The notes below the pieces were generated by a model. That model was not told where the DNA came from and ran no database searches. It worked only from the letters and a program-made list of their open reading frames with translations. From assembly GCA_051294375.1 (NCBI GenBank), contig JBJCIZ010000028.1, positions 1,963,053 to 2,027,052 of the forward strand: a DNA stretch of 64,000 bases, in the 5' to 3' direction. Every line of letters starts with the position of its first letter. The stretch's first letter is position 1. The position numbers and the translations under genes were made by a program. Below, piece after piece: positions 12,711 through 25,456 of the stretch. This DNA is from Paraspadella gotoi. Taxonomy: Eukaryota; Chaetognatha.

Positions 12711-13439
12711 ATCTTTATTAAAATAACATGTTTGTTTCTTCTAAAGAATCAAAGCTTTAGTTCTGTAGAATCATTGTCGTTTGTAAAAATGTTTTTAAAA
12801 ATTCGTGTTTGTGTGTTGAGTTTGTTTTTTTTTTTTCTCATTCCCCAGATGTTGGTTTTTCTTTTTTATTCATTAGTTTAGATTAATTTTTTTTTTTTTT
12901 GCTCCAATCTTATTTTCATGTCAGATGATGAGGTGAAATTCTCGAATCGATTTGGTGGATAACGGATCGATCGATCGACGAATCAGATTCGATCCTTGTC
13001 GAGAGACGTGATGATGATGATGAAGAAGACCCATGACGACGACAACGGCGTTACGACGGTGAAGACGACGACGACACGAAACGACGATACGAGACCACGC
13101 GACGCTGAGCGTCATCCGGAAAACGCGACCCGTTCCGCGTAGCGCGCGTGACCGTTCAAAAAGAATTCGGCGGCGACGCCTTTTGAGTGCCGTTCCGTCG
13201 TGGTGAGATCTACGAATGACAGAGAGGAGAAACAGAAAGAGAGAGAGGAAAGATAGAGAAGAGGTCGAGAAGAGACGAGAGGTGACGAGCCGCGCGTCGT
13301 GCCGCGTAAATGTGACCGCCGACGACTTGGTGGGATCTTCTCGTGCGNNNNNNNNNNNNNNNNNNNNNNNNNTTTTTTTTTCATCTGCCTTCTTTATCGT
13401 TTGGTTATCTAAGGTGAAATATACATAAAACAGTTTAAC
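12711..13439. other. Non-coding stretch with T-runs, GAC/GAT trinucleotides and one gap
   Basis: T-rich sequence (12820-12900) is followed by a region of GATGAT and GACGAC words (13005-13080), then GA-rich sequence and a 25-N gap at 13348-13372. ORFs here are compositional. Nothing was recognised. Confidence 0.5.
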
Positions 13440-14800
13440 AAACTTTGGATAAAAACGAAAAAAACAAAACAAAAAAATCCAAGATGGCGACAGAACAGAC
13501 GAACTCGGCGACGAAGGCGAGACGGTAAAAAGAGAGAGATGGCGTGGAGGCGGGTTTGTGGGCAGGGGACGTCTGTGGTTTGTGGTCTAATAGTGTGAGT
13601 TTTGTGAGTAGTGATTTGTACCAACGGAGGTTTAAATTGTGGTTGATGGTCTCGCGTGGTGAGATTTCCTGGGAAATCTGATTGCGTGGAAATTAATCTT
13701 CTGAATTTTCTCATTCGGAAGAAAACAAATTTAATTCAAAATTTTTGTTTCCGTCCGTCAGTCTGTCGGATTCGCTTTGTTCTTCATCAAAAACAAAATT
13801 TTATGAGAAAACAAATGCTCCTTGTTTTTTCCTTTAAAAATTTTGGTACTATTTTCCGATAGCACCCCATTTCTGTTCTTTAATTCTTAAACGTTTTTAT
13901 AATCCTAATATTCAATTTAATCTTTTATTAAAACTATAGCCTAATCTTTAATATTAATGTTTAATCCTAACCGTTAACAAATATTTAAACATAATCCTAA
14001 ACTATAATAATAACCCTTAACCTTAATTCTTAACGATTAACCCTAATCCAAAAATTAACTTAATTCCAATTTTAAGTTGAAATGGAGCGTTTTAGGAAAA
14101 TAAAGCCAAAAAACTTTTCTTTAAACTTATAAACTCTTTCGAACTCTGAAACTTATAACCACGAATCAGATAAGTTTTATCAATTTCGCTGCGAATTGTA
14201 TTTAAACTTAATTAAATTTATAAAAATTTGTTTATTATATATAAATCGTTCTTTCGATTAGCGCCGATTTATTACGCGTCTGGCTTAAAAAAAAGGTGAC
14301 AGGTGATTTCAAGGTTTTAGAATATCCATTTGTATTTTTACAAGCCTCATTTCCGAACCTCATTTGCATATTACTCTTTTAAAAAATTTACATTTAAAAT
14401 GATATTTTTTTATATAAATTTGCAGAAGATATTGATGATTTAATGAATTTAAAATTAAGAAAGCTAGACGGACAGACAGACTGCTAGATTAACGGACAGA
14501 CTGACCAAGGAGTGACTTATAGAGCCGCTCCGCGAGCGCTCGCCGCGCGATTGAAAAAAAAAAACGGGTCGGAATGACACTCAACGGTCTCGTTTCGTTT
14601 CTCTCTCTGCGCTCATTTAATTTTAGAATGCGCAAAGGATTTTCTGGGGGAAAAAAATTTGTGTCTCTTAATTTGATTAAGTTTAAAGTTTAAATCGTTA
14701 ATAAAAAATGCCGGTTTATGAAAATATTCCGGAAATTAAAAAGAGATAAAAAAAGTTTATAAATATAATTTTACAGTTATATGCCTGTCTATATATTCAT
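13440..14800 (-). repeat. Right arm of large inverted repeat
   Basis: This is the reverse complement of 1-1590. The match includes ATAAATCGTTCTTTCGAT near 14240, the reverse of the CGAAAGAAACGATTTAT segment at 640-660, and the shared TATGCCTG segment near 14780. The arm is shorter than its partner through several small deletions and lacks the extra CAGACGTCCCC units. Confidence 0.85.
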
Positions 14801-16450
14801 AAACATAGTGTACCTATATATACAAGACTGTGGTAAATGTAATGTGCTTGACGTTTTATTGTGGCAATTAAAATTCTTTAAAAACGCCCGTAGCGTAAGA
14901 GCGAGCAATCTGTCTTCCCACCGAGTGGCCTTCTGGGATTAAGAAGGAAACTAATTCGAAATTGTAGTTCCAATACGGTTGCTTGAGCGTTCTCGTCCCG
15001 CTCTATTAGCAAATGGCGGGCGCGAACCCAAGGCAGNNNNNNNNNNNNNNNNNNNNNNNNNNNNNNNNNNNNNNNNNNNNNNNNNNNNNNNNNNNNNNNN
15101 NNNNNNNNNNNNNNNNNNNNNNNNNNNNNNNNNNNNNNNNNNNNNNNNNNNNNNNNNNNNNNNNNNNNNNNNNNNNNNNNNNNNNNNNNNNNNNNNNNNN
15201 NNNNNNNNNNNNNNNNNNNNNNNNNNNNNNNNNNNNNNNNNNNNNNNNNNNNNNNNNNNNNNNNNNNNNNNNNNNNNNNNNNNNNNNNNNNNNNNNNNNN
15301 NNNNNNNNNNNNNNNNNNNNNNNNNNNNNNNNNNNNNNNNNNNNNNNNNNNNNNNNNNNNNNNNNNNNNNNNNNNNNNNNNNNNNNNNNNNNNNNNNNNN
15401 NNNNNNNNNNNNNNNNNNNNNNNNNNNNNNNNNNNNNNNNNNNNNNNNNNNNNNNNNNNNNNNNNNNNNNNNNNNNNNNNNNNNNNNNNNNNNNNNNNNN
15501 NNNNNNNNNNNNNNNNNNNNNNNNNNNCTCATTCATTCCGAGTTTCTCCCGACGATTTTGTTTGAATAAAAATAATTTTTGAATTATTGAATAACGAGTG
15601 AGATGAAAGTAAAAAAAAAATTATTTAAAAAAAATGGCAAAAAAATGAATAATTGAATGAGCAATAAGATAATCTTTTAAAGGATAAAAAAAAAGTATTT
15701 AAAAAATAAGAAAATCGTATAAAAACTGGAATACGGTTCGTCCTTTCTTATCCGAAGCGTCGTAAGTCTAATATGCAAATGAGAGGGAAAGACGCCGGAA
15801 GCGGAAGAGAAAATTGTGAGTCGTTCACGGTCGACGAACGTTGGCTGAGTTTACATTNNNNNNNNNNNNNNNNNNNNNNNNNNNNNNNNNNNNNNNNNNN
15901 NNNNNNNNNNNNNNNNNNNNNNNNNNNNNNNNNNNNNNNNNNNNNNNNNNNNNNNNNNNNNNNNNNNNNNNNNNNNNNNNNNNNNNNNNNNNNNNNNNNN
16001 NNNNNNNNNNNNNNNNNNNNNNNNNNNCATTTTACATTAGGATTTACGTTTTGCATCGAGATTTACATTTACGTTTGGATAAGCTATTTAGTAATTGTAT
16101 TGTTTTTACGTTGAGGCGTAAAATCTTTATTTTCAAAAGTTGCTTAGGATCATTTTGCTGGTTATTGTGAAACATAAAATTGATGCAAACAAAGTAAAAT
16201 TGATAAAATTTTCATGACTTTGATTAGTCTATGGAAGCTTAAGGCGTACGTTCCTATTACAATATAATAACCCCCTAATATGATTTAATCAAAACTCTCT
16301 CAGAATCTAGTTTATTAACTCCCAATGTAGTTGCCTTTTCTATCAATAAATTTTTTTTATATTTTAATGGATGAACTAGATGATAACCACATTTTTTTTT
16401 AAATTCTGTTATGATTTGCGAGAAAGAAAATAACGCCGGACTGAATGGTG
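14801..16450. other. Gapped AT-rich stretch
   Basis: Two gaps (15037-15527 and 15858-16027) occupy much of this stretch. Visible parts are AT-rich with no splice-flanked ORF. ORFs that span the N runs are artefacts. Confidence 0.5.
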
Positions 16451-16454
16451 TTGA

Positions 16455-16750
16455 GTAAAAACGGTTCTGTTTCAAAAGCTGTTTAAAGAAAGACTGAAAG
16501 TCGTAATCCAAAAGTTGTTCTGTGAAATCTTTGGATCAAAAAGCTGTCCAGTGAAAAGGTTTGTTATCTGTTCCGTGAGAGCGTTTAACTAAAAAGCTGT
16601 TCAGTTAAAGCATTTACCTTAATAGCTCTTTTTTTGTAAATGTTTGTTTAAAAAGCTGTTGAGTAGAAACGTTTGAATGAAAAGCTACTCTGTCAGAGCG
16701 TTTCCCTGAAAAGCCGATCTGGGAAAGCCGATCTGAAATCTGTTTTACAA
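16455..16750 (+). repeat. Degenerate minisatellite of about 35 bp
   Basis: Seven to eight diverged units share AAAAGCTGTTCAGTGAAA followed by GCGTTT and a short spacer. The last two units shorten to AAAGCCGATCTG. No coding role is evident. Confidence 0.7.
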
Positions 16751-16839
16751 AAAATCTTCGGTCAAACTTGTATATTTAAGCTGTTTGTGTGTGTGACTTT
16801 GTGTGTGACGAAAGTGTGAACGTGTGAACTATCGTGAAT

Positions 16840-17450
16840 GAGGGTAAAGAAGGAAAAAGAGTGATTCGGAGAGAGAGAAAGAGAGAGAGAGAGAGAGAAA
16901 AAAAGTATTTCTGGTTGAAAACGTAGACGAAAAAATTAAAACACGAACGACAGCCAGAGAGACAGAGACGAGAGAGAGAGGACGAGAGAGAGAGATGAGC
17001 AGAGAGAGAGAGACGACGAGAAGAGAGAGAAGCAGAGAAAGAGAGGAGAGAGAGAGAGAATGAGACGAGAGAGTCAGAAATATGCGTTGCTTATTTCTGC
17101 CTAACAGGCGTAACAATCTTTTTCAGGACCCCTGTTACCAAAAGGGGCCAAGCCAGGTCTCTCTATCAGTGGAAATAGAAAGGGTGAAATAACTCTCCTC
17201 GTTCTCCCCCTTTTCCCTCTAATTAATTCATACTCCCCCGCTACCGCCCCCTTCGCTAAAAACCAAAACGAATCCCTCCCTGCTCTCCGCCCAGGCCGCT
17301 TTAAAAATAAGTAGAATCCTGTTGTGACCCTGGCGTTGAAACCCCGCCAGCTGTCGTTTATTTATGTTTTTATTGGATGACAGCATGACGACATGGCGCA
17401 TGATGATTTGCATGCTGATGATTGATGATGAAATGTTATGATGATGCCAT

Positions 17451-17481
<31 letters not shown>

Positions 17482-17700
17482 TGATCATATGTTTGTTTTC
17501 TCTCCCCGAATGGAAATAAACCCCTCCTCAATCTCTCTCTCCTCTCTGCGGCCGGCTGTTAGTTCCTTTCTTCTAGTGTGTGCCTACGTTTTGAGAGAGA
17601 GACGAGAGAAGAGCAGCAGAGAGAGGAGAGAGAGAGAGAGAGAGAGAGAGGAGATTCGCAGAGAGGAGAGAGAGAGATGAGCAGAAGATGAGGCAGGACT
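16840..17700. repeat. GA microsatellites and an ATG trinucleotide run
   Basis: GA-rich tracts at 16865-17080 and 17595-17690 flank a sequence containing a run of ATG/GAT triplets (17430-17480). The His- and Met-rich ORFs are the two strands of this run. The segment between holds no recognised gene. Confidence 0.7.
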
Positions 17701-18259
17701 GAAACAAACAAACGACAACGTTTCACAAAAGATATTTCACCTCCTCACTCCTTTTTTTTTCTTCTGCACTGTTACCGCCGTGACAGTTTTCACGCTCGAA
17801 TGAATGGTGGTCTCTGTCTCTTTCACTGATTCCACATTTCCGTTCACGATCCGAAAATTTCTTCTTCTCTCTCTGCTCCTCTTCTCTCTACATCTCTCTC
17901 ATCTCTCTCTANNNNNNNNNNNNNNNNNNNNNNNNNTTTTTTTTGCCAAAATTCTTAAATTTACGATTTTCCAAAGTTACGAAGGTTTTTTGTCGTATTT
18001 TTCTTTATCAGGGTTTCGGTATTAAATTTCTCATACATATTTGCTTAAAACCAAAGTTGACTAATCTGCTCCTCTTTTTAAATACATAACTAACAGAAGA
18101 GGAAAAATTAAAAGAAGTTAACGTACACAATATGAATTCTTTGCTAATTTTCTTGCTTTGCTCTGAGGATGGGAGAAAGCGTCGGCCATGGATGAATGAG
18201 CGAAAGAATGATTTACTCTGACAAATGAACAGATTTTGTTTTTCTGAGTGTATAAGAGA

Positions 18260-18310
<51 letters not shown>

Positions 18311-18610
18311 CTCTTGCTAAAAAAGAACAAGCATGCGAAATTATGAACTGGTTCAATAATACCATTAAAATTTAACTTAAAGATTGCAAAAAACGTATAT
18401 ATAAATTACCAAAAATAAAACTTTGCTTTGCCCAAGAAAATAGCCCTTTAACAGCCTTAAATGACTTTTTTTTAACAACCCAGTCCGTTTTTTTTTTATA
18501 TCTTTTTTTCATCAGCCCACCGCCTCCGTTTAGAGCTTTCTCAACAGATAAGTTTCAGGCTCGACCAGGTTTGAGAGAGAAAGAAAGAGAGAGAGAGAGA
18601 GAGAGAGTCA
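17700..18610. other. Non-coding stretch with GA microsatellites
   Basis: A 25-N gap lies at 17912-17936. A long perfect GA run occupies about 18253-18307 and a shorter one 18573-18607. The rest is AT-rich and unrecognised. Confidence 0.6.
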
Positions 18611-18611
18611 A

Positions 18612-18860
18612 CTTAGCCATAATTTTGGTAAACTGGCCAATTTTAATTTGCCTGTCAAACTGGCAAATTTTGTCAAACTGGCATGCCATTTGGTCAACAG
18701 GCCATTAATTTGAGTCAAACAGGCATAAAATCATTTTTGCGTCAACTTGCCCCAGAACACCTGATACAAACTTGCAGAATTTGCGCAACATGGCATTTAA
18801 TTTGTATAGCGTGGTGAAACTTTAAGGAATTGAGTCCAACTGGCATATTTTTGTCAATTG
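18612..18860. repeat. GTCAAACTGGCA degenerate short repeat
   Basis: The motif TCAAACTGGC followed by A/T-rich filler recurs about ten times, with units of about 20-25 bases. From 18850 to 18935 it gives way to CAATCAAT words. Confidence 0.7.
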
Positions 18861-18959
18861 CATAATTTAGTCAATCACAATCAATCATATCAAATCAATC
18901 AATTCAATCCAAATCAATCTATATCAATTCTCAATCAACTCAGAGTGACGAGCAGATGA

Positions 18960-19745
18960 GAGAAGAAACTTTAAAAAATTCAATATAAATGTGGTCTTTT
19001 GGCTTTTTTCTAAATTTGCAACTCTTTTCACATAACCTACGATTCCTATCAATAAAAATTGTATATCCAGCTTTTGTATCACATACTTTCCTACCCACAC
19101 AACAAAAAATTCCATTTCGCAGTTTATTCTATCCAAGTTCTTTAATAAACACTAATAATTTAATGAGTAAATTTAAGTAAAACAATACTTTAAGTAAATA
19201 TGACTCTTTGTTTTTTCCATTTTAACTCATTTCCACTTCTCACGATTCCGATCGAAACATTTATATCCAGCCTCATATCTCACACTTCCCTACCATCATA
19301 CAAAATTTCAAGGGTCAATTGGCGCCTATCCACTCATGCATGCAATATTTGGGCGTTCAAATAGCTTGAAATATATTTTTTTGTCTGTTTTCCATTTTAA
19401 AACCAATTTCACTCGCACGATTTCCCTCAAAACTTTCATATCCTCTCCAATCAACACTGTTTTCCTACGCCACACACAGAAATTTCATTACCAATCCATC
19501 CATCTCATCACGTAGTCAAATTGGAAGTTTTTTTGCTAACGGTGCAGGACGGAACGGACGCACGGAACGGCACGCGACGGACGGACGGTACGAACGGACG
19601 GACGGCGTACGGCACGGAGTCACGGACGGGAACGGCAACGGCAAACGGACGACGGACGGACGGACAGATCAGACGGACGGACGGACATTCGTGTTTTTTG
19701 TCATGAAGTTTATATTAATTCGATGTTCCTGACATTGATACTAAG
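18960..19745 (+). repeat. Dispersed family A copy with GGAC microsatellite
   Basis: The copy shows the family A landmarks in order: TTTCCACTTCTCACGATTCC, CATATCCAGCC, CACACTTCCCTACC, then a (CGGA)n run at about 19548-19685 and ATTCGATGTTCCTGACAT. The same order occurs at 39480-39760. No ORF is conserved between copies, so it looks non-autonomous. Confidence 0.65.
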
Positions 19746-20040
19746 TGTGCTGCCGACAATATTGAAGGGCGCGATCCCGACGCGTACCGAAAAAAGTGTA
19801 GTTATAGAGTCGGGATCTGCTGCATAAGCAGAATCCGACTAAAAAACGAAGAAAATCAGAAAAAAAAAATCACAAAAATCGACCAAAGGAGAGGATTTTC
19901 ACAAAATTGTGGATCGCATTTGTATTTGTGCCAAAATGTTTATTTTGGTGTCTTAATCACGTGATTATCACGTATTTAGAGATAACACGAACGAAAGCAA
20001 AAAAAATTATCTTCTCTCTTACTCATCTGTCTCTCTCTTG

Positions 20041-20075
<35 letters not shown>

Positions 20076-21290
20076 ANNNNNNNNNNNNNNNNNNNNNNNN
20101 NACCTCTCTTTGTGATTTTTGTGATTTTTTTTCTGATTTTCCTGTTTGTTTTTTTTAGAAATTTAGCTTCATAGATTTTTCGTTGCCCTCGCGCTTGTGT
20201 GAAAAGGAATGAGGGAAGAAAAGAGAACTATGACAGAAAAAGGAAAAAGAAACAATGACGACAAAACAAGAAAATGATNNNNNNNNNNNNNNNNNNNNNN
20301 NNNNNNNNNNNNNNNNNNNNNNNNNNNNNNNNNNNNNNNNNNNNNNNNNNNNNNNNNNNNNNNNNNNNNNNNNNNNNNNNNNNNNNNNNNNNNNNNNNNN
20401 NNNNNNNNNNNNNNNNNNNNNNNNNNNNNNNNNNNNNNNNNNNNNNNNNNNNNNNNNNNNNNNNNNNNNNNNNNNNNNNNNNNNNNNNNNNNNNNNNNNN
20501 NNNNNNNNNNNNNNNNNNNNNNNNNNNNNNNNNNNNNNNNNNNNNNNNNNNNNNNNNNNNNNNNNNNNNNNNNNNNNNNNNNNNNNNNNNNNNNNNNNNN
20601 NNNNNNNNNNNNNNNNNNNNNNNNNNNNNNNNNNNNNNNNNNNNNNNNNNNNNNNNNNNNNNNNNNNNNNNNNNNNNNNNNNNNNNNNNNNNNNNNNNNN
20701 NNNNNNNNNNNNNNNNNNNNNNNNNNNNNNNNNNNNNNNNNNNNNNNNNNNNNNNNNNNNNNNNNNNNNNNNNNNNNNNNNNNNNNNNNNNNNNNNNNNN
20801 NNNNNNNNNNNNNNNNNNNNNNNNNNNNNNNNNNNNNNNNNNNNNNNNNNNNNNNNNNNNNNNNNNNNNNNNNNNNNNNNNNNNNNNNNNNNNNNNNNNN
20901 NNNNNNNNNNNNNNNNNNNNNNNNNNNAAATTCAAGCATAAATAAACAGAAAAGGGGCGTTTTTGGAAAAAAAGAGCGATTTTTTTCTCTCTTTCTTCCC
21001 CTTCCCCTTTTTTTTGCATATGACAATTTATGTGTTTGTAAAGCGCGTAGTATGAATGATAAACTAATTGCGCTTTTTTGAAAATCATGTTTGAAGTTGA
21101 AACTTATGTGTTCCCAAAATGAAGCATGTGCGTTTGTTTTGAAATTTTTTTTTTATTAATAATATGATAAATATTTTTAATTTTAACTCCGTGAAAATGT
21201 TAAGTAGATCCGAGAGACGAAAAAATCCAATGAAACGAAATCGAGGCTTCATTCATTCACCACAAATCTTCTCTTCTCATATCTTTTTTT
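19746..21290. other. Gapped non-coding stretch
   Basis: A CT microsatellite (20025-20076) runs into a 25-N gap (20077-20101), and a 649-base gap follows at 20279-20927. The rest is AT-rich sequence without recognised genes. Confidence 0.5.
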
Positions 21291-21740
21291 TCTCTTTTTT
21301 TTTTACATTTTGCCTTTTTCCTTTTTTCTCCTCTCTTTCCCCCCTCTTTTCTTGCTCTTCTCTTCAATATTTTCCTATCTTTCTTCCCTTCTTTTTCCTC
21401 CTCTCTTTCCCCTCTATCTTGCTCTTCTCTTCAATATTTTCCTATCTTTCTTCCTCCTCTTTTTCCCCCACCTGTCTTCCTCTTCTCTTCAATCCGTTCC
21501 TATCTTTCTTCCTATCTTTTTACCTATCTGTCTCTCCCTCCTCTTTTTCTATCTCCAAATTCTATATTTAGAATCGTTCCTTCTCTCAAATACTGGGTCC
21601 CCGTTTTTTCCTTTCACCCTTTGCCTTAAACCAAAACCAAAAAATCTCGATTGCAGTTGTTAATGTTAATGTTGTTGTTGTTATTGTCCTCGTCCTTGTT
21701 GTTGTTGTCCTCGTCCTTGTTGTTGTTGTCAGTTTTTTGT
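21290..21740 (+). repeat. Pyrimidine-rich 65-bp tandem repeat and GTTGTTGTCCTCGTCC repeat
   Basis: Three units of about 65 bases carry CTCTTCTCTTCAATATTTTCC followed by TATCTTTCTTCC (21345-21515). At 21670-21735 the motif GTTGTTGTTGTCCTCGTCC repeats two to three times. The Phe/Ser/Leu-rich ORFs are repeat translations. Confidence 0.7.
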
Positions 21741-21849
21741 ATTTATTGTTATCGCAAACGTTAATATTAATCAAGTTAGTATCGTTACGATGTCGTAGTT
21801 GTCGTTGCTGTCCTGTTTTTAGGCCATATTTTCCAAAAATGCCCTATTT

Positions 21850-22015
21850 CACTTAAATTCGGAATTAGTTCAGTTTTATAAAAAATAAGTTGCGAGATTA
21901 AGGATTATGATTTTAAGTAGGTTAAAGATCTTTGGTTAAGGATTTGTTTTAGGAATTAGGGAATAAGGTTAGAGTATAAGGTTAGGGCATAAGGTTAACA
22001 ATATGAAATATAACT
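21850..22015 (+). repeat. Degenerate AAGGTTAGGG-type short repeat
   Basis: Words such as TTAAGGATT, TAGGTTAAAG, AAGGTTAGAG and AAGGTTAGGG recur irregularly. They resemble, loosely, the telomere-like repeats at 60480-61335 (other strand). Confidence 0.4.
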
Positions 22016-22074
22016 TTTTAGGTTAAAGTATATATTAGACATAGTATAATAATCTTTTTTTTACCTTGTTTCGA

Positions 22075-22270
22075 ATTGTATTAGAGATTAGCAAAGTTTG
22101 AATTTTTATAATGATTTTTATTTAATATGTAAAACAAACATGTTTTGGCTTTTAGTTTAAGCTTTCATCAACATCTAAAAAGGCTTGAACTAAAAGCCAA
22201 AACATGTCCGTTTTAAATGTTAAATAAAAATAGTTGTAAAATTTTAAACTTTGCTACTCTCTAGTATATA
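22075..22270. mobile_element. Foldback (palindromic) MITE-like element
   Basis: Left arm 22075-22164 and right arm 22181-22270 are reverse complements with few mismatches. The core pair is ACATGTTTTGGCTTTTAG (22138-22155) against CTAAAAGCCAAAACATGT. The outer arms share TTAGCAAAGTTTGAA on one side and its complement near 22245. The loop is about 16 bases. It has no ORF. The inner stem resembles the hammerhead-like motif at 43470-43498. Confidence 0.7.
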
Positions 22271-22879
22271 TTAGATATTTAAATAGTTATATATGATTAA
22301 ATGTTTCTATTAGAGTCAAGTTCTAGGATTAAGGAACGAAAATGGGTAGCTTTCGATAAATATCGCCTGTTTTTCCTCATCTTTCTGTTTGGGTTTTTAC
22401 TTGTTTGGGTCATCAGGGTCAAAAAAATAAAAGATCAGATTGCAAGAGACTTTTTTTCCTTTTTCTTTGTTGATGTCGTTCCAGGATTGTGGATTCTTGG
22501 TTCAAAGATCATAACGAATCACAACATTAAACATGACAACAAACAAATAAAACAGTTTAAAAGATTGATATATAACTTGTATAATCTATAATCCATCTTT
22601 ACATCCAACCAACTAAACTGAACTCAATCGACGAAAAATGTAAACTTTTTTATGTTTTTTNNNNNNNNNNNNNNNNNNNNNNNNNNNNNNNNNNNNNNNN
22701 NNNNNNNNNNNNNNNNNNNNNNNNNNNNNNNNNNNNNNNNNNNNNNNNNNNNNNNNNNNNNNNNNNNNNNNNNNNNNNNNNNNNNNNNNNNNNNNNNNNN
22801 NNNNNNNNNNNNNNNNNNNNNNNNNNNNNNNNNNNNNNNNNNNNNNNNNNNNNNNNNNNNNNNNNNNNNNNNNNNNNNN

Positions 22880-22914
<35 letters not shown>

Positions 22915-24282
22915 ACATTTTCATCCTTCACATTTCTTCTCCTCACGTTATCTCACACTTGAATCTAATCACTTTTCACACCCTTCACTCCCCAGACAGT
23001 ACCTCACAATTTTCACACCTTACTTATAACACCCTGTAGTCAACATCTCCGAATACAAAACCCAGTTGCACCTCTGCCTACCTTTTCACCAAAGGACCAT
23101 GTAGTGAAATAACGGATCCCTGGTCTCTAGTCTGTGCAAAACACATCTACCCCTTAACANNNNNNNNNNNNNNNNNNNNNNNNNNNNNNNNNNNNNNNNN
23201 NNNNNNNNNNNNNNNNNNNNNNNNNNNNNNNNNNNNNNNNNNNNNNNNNNNNNNNNNNNNNNNNNNNNNNNNNNNNNNNNNNNNNNNNNNNNNNNNNNNN
23301 NNNNNNNNNNNNNNNNNNNNNNNNNNNNNNNNNNNNNNNNNNNNNNNNNNNNNNNNNNNNNNNNNNNNNNNNNNNNNNNNNNNNNNNNNNNNNNNNNNNN
23401 NNNNNNNNNNNNNNNNNNNNNNNNNNNNNNNNNNNNNNNNNNNNNNNNNNNNNNNNNNNNNNNNNNNNNNNNNNNNNNNNNNNNNNNNNNNNNNNNNNNN
23501 NNNNNNNNNNNNNNNNNNNNNNNNNNNNNNNNNNNNNNNNNNNNNNNNNNNNNNNNNNNNNNNNNNNNNNNNNNNNNNNNNNNNNNNNNNNNNNNNNNNN
23601 NNNNNNNNNNNNNNNNNNNNNNNNNNNNNNNNNNNNNNNNNNNNNNNNNNNNNNNNNNNNNNNNNNNNNNNNNNNNNNNNNNNNNNNNNNNNNNNNNNNN
23701 NNNNNNNNNNNNNNNNNNNNNNNNNNNNNNNNNNNNNNNNNNNNNNNNNNNNNNNNNNNNNNNNNNNNNNNNNNNNNNNNNNNNNNNNNNNNNNNNNNNN
23801 NNNNNNNNNNNNNNNNNNNNNNNNNNNNNNNNNNNNNNNNNNNNNNNNNNNNNNNNNNNNNNNNNNNNNNNNNNNNNNNNNNNNNNNNNNNNNNNNNNNN
23901 NNNNNNNNNNNNNNNNNNNNNNNNNNNNNNNNNGAAAAGTGTGTTTTATACTTGTATGTGATCAACTGGAAAGTCTGAGCGGCGCAACGCCTTTAACTAG
24001 CCGTTTTTTTATTTCAATGTTTAAATTCGTTTAATAAATGTTTATTTTGATAGTTTTTATTAGTTTCGTAAAATTGTTTCATTTCCACCGGCCTTCATCT
24101 TGATGACCTTGAGTTTTTGCAAGAAACAATTTTTCCGAAATTTAAATATTGTCTTTTTATTGCGCAATTTTATATTTTTTTTAAATATCGCAACGTTAAG
24201 TCTATGCATTTGCAATTCTTTGCATTTTTTCTCGACTTTTTTTGAATCTCATACCGTCTCTTTTAATTTAAACCTGCATCCG

Positions 24283-24352
<70 letters not shown>

Positions 24353-24517
24353 CTGATCCTTTTTTCAAAATCCTCAAATCCTGACCCAATCTTCCCAACT
24401 CCTGTGCATCACAAGTCCCTTTCCTCGACCCCACGAACGTCTCGCTCTCTATCCCGTCTCCGTCTCTCTCTCTAACCTCCCCCCCACCGTCTCTGTCTCC
24501 CTCTTTGTCTTTCCAAG
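22271..24517. other. Gapped non-coding stretch before the SLC1 gene
   Basis: Gaps occupy 22661-22879 and 23160-23933. A CT run abuts the first gap, and a long TC run lies at 24283-24350. ORFs at 22301-22591 and 24100-24384 have no recognisable domain. Confidence 0.5.
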
Positions 24518-24615
24518 AGCCCGAAGCATCAAATTCCAAAAAGACTCGAAAAGTTTTCATTTTTCCGTCGACGAAGAAGATGAGGAACTCGAAGGCGGAT
24601 ATGGAAAGCCTTTGG
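24518..24615 (+). CDS. Possible 5' exon of the SLC1 gene (uncertain)
   Basis: A CT-rich polypyrimidine tract and TTTCCAAG acceptor precede 98 bases that end at a good donor (GG|GTAAGC). Two frames are open. One gives an acidic stretch with VDEEDEELEGGYGKP, a plausible cytoplasmic tail. Exon context is good, but nothing ties it to the transporter except position on the same strand. It could belong to another gene or be chance. The downstream sequence runs into (GATT)n and an 800-base gap (24655-25454). Confidence 0.35.
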
Positions 24616-24621
24616 GTAAGC

Positions 24622-24654
<33 letters not shown>

Positions 24655-25456
24655 NNNNNNNNNNNNNNNNNNNNNNNNNNNNNNNNNNNNNNNNNNNNNN
24701 NNNNNNNNNNNNNNNNNNNNNNNNNNNNNNNNNNNNNNNNNNNNNNNNNNNNNNNNNNNNNNNNNNNNNNNNNNNNNNNNNNNNNNNNNNNNNNNNNNNN
24801 NNNNNNNNNNNNNNNNNNNNNNNNNNNNNNNNNNNNNNNNNNNNNNNNNNNNNNNNNNNNNNNNNNNNNNNNNNNNNNNNNNNNNNNNNNNNNNNNNNNN
24901 NNNNNNNNNNNNNNNNNNNNNNNNNNNNNNNNNNNNNNNNNNNNNNNNNNNNNNNNNNNNNNNNNNNNNNNNNNNNNNNNNNNNNNNNNNNNNNNNNNNN
25001 NNNNNNNNNNNNNNNNNNNNNNNNNNNNNNNNNNNNNNNNNNNNNNNNNNNNNNNNNNNNNNNNNNNNNNNNNNNNNNNNNNNNNNNNNNNNNNNNNNNN
25101 NNNNNNNNNNNNNNNNNNNNNNNNNNNNNNNNNNNNNNNNNNNNNNNNNNNNNNNNNNNNNNNNNNNNNNNNNNNNNNNNNNNNNNNNNNNNNNNNNNNN
25201 NNNNNNNNNNNNNNNNNNNNNNNNNNNNNNNNNNNNNNNNNNNNNNNNNNNNNNNNNNNNNNNNNNNNNNNNNNNNNNNNNNNNNNNNNNNNNNNNNNNN
25301 NNNNNNNNNNNNNNNNNNNNNNNNNNNNNNNNNNNNNNNNNNNNNNNNNNNNNNNNNNNNNNNNNNNNNNNNNNNNNNNNNNNNNNNNNNNNNNNNNNNN
25401 NNNNNNNNNNNNNNNNNNNNNNNNNNNNNNNNNNNNNNNNNNNNNNNNNNNNNNCC

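Noticed and set aside
1-14800. Polinton/Maverick-type giant transposon
   Set aside because: The size and long inverted repeats fit, but no polymerase, integrase, protease or capsid-like ORF is present and the inside is satellite.
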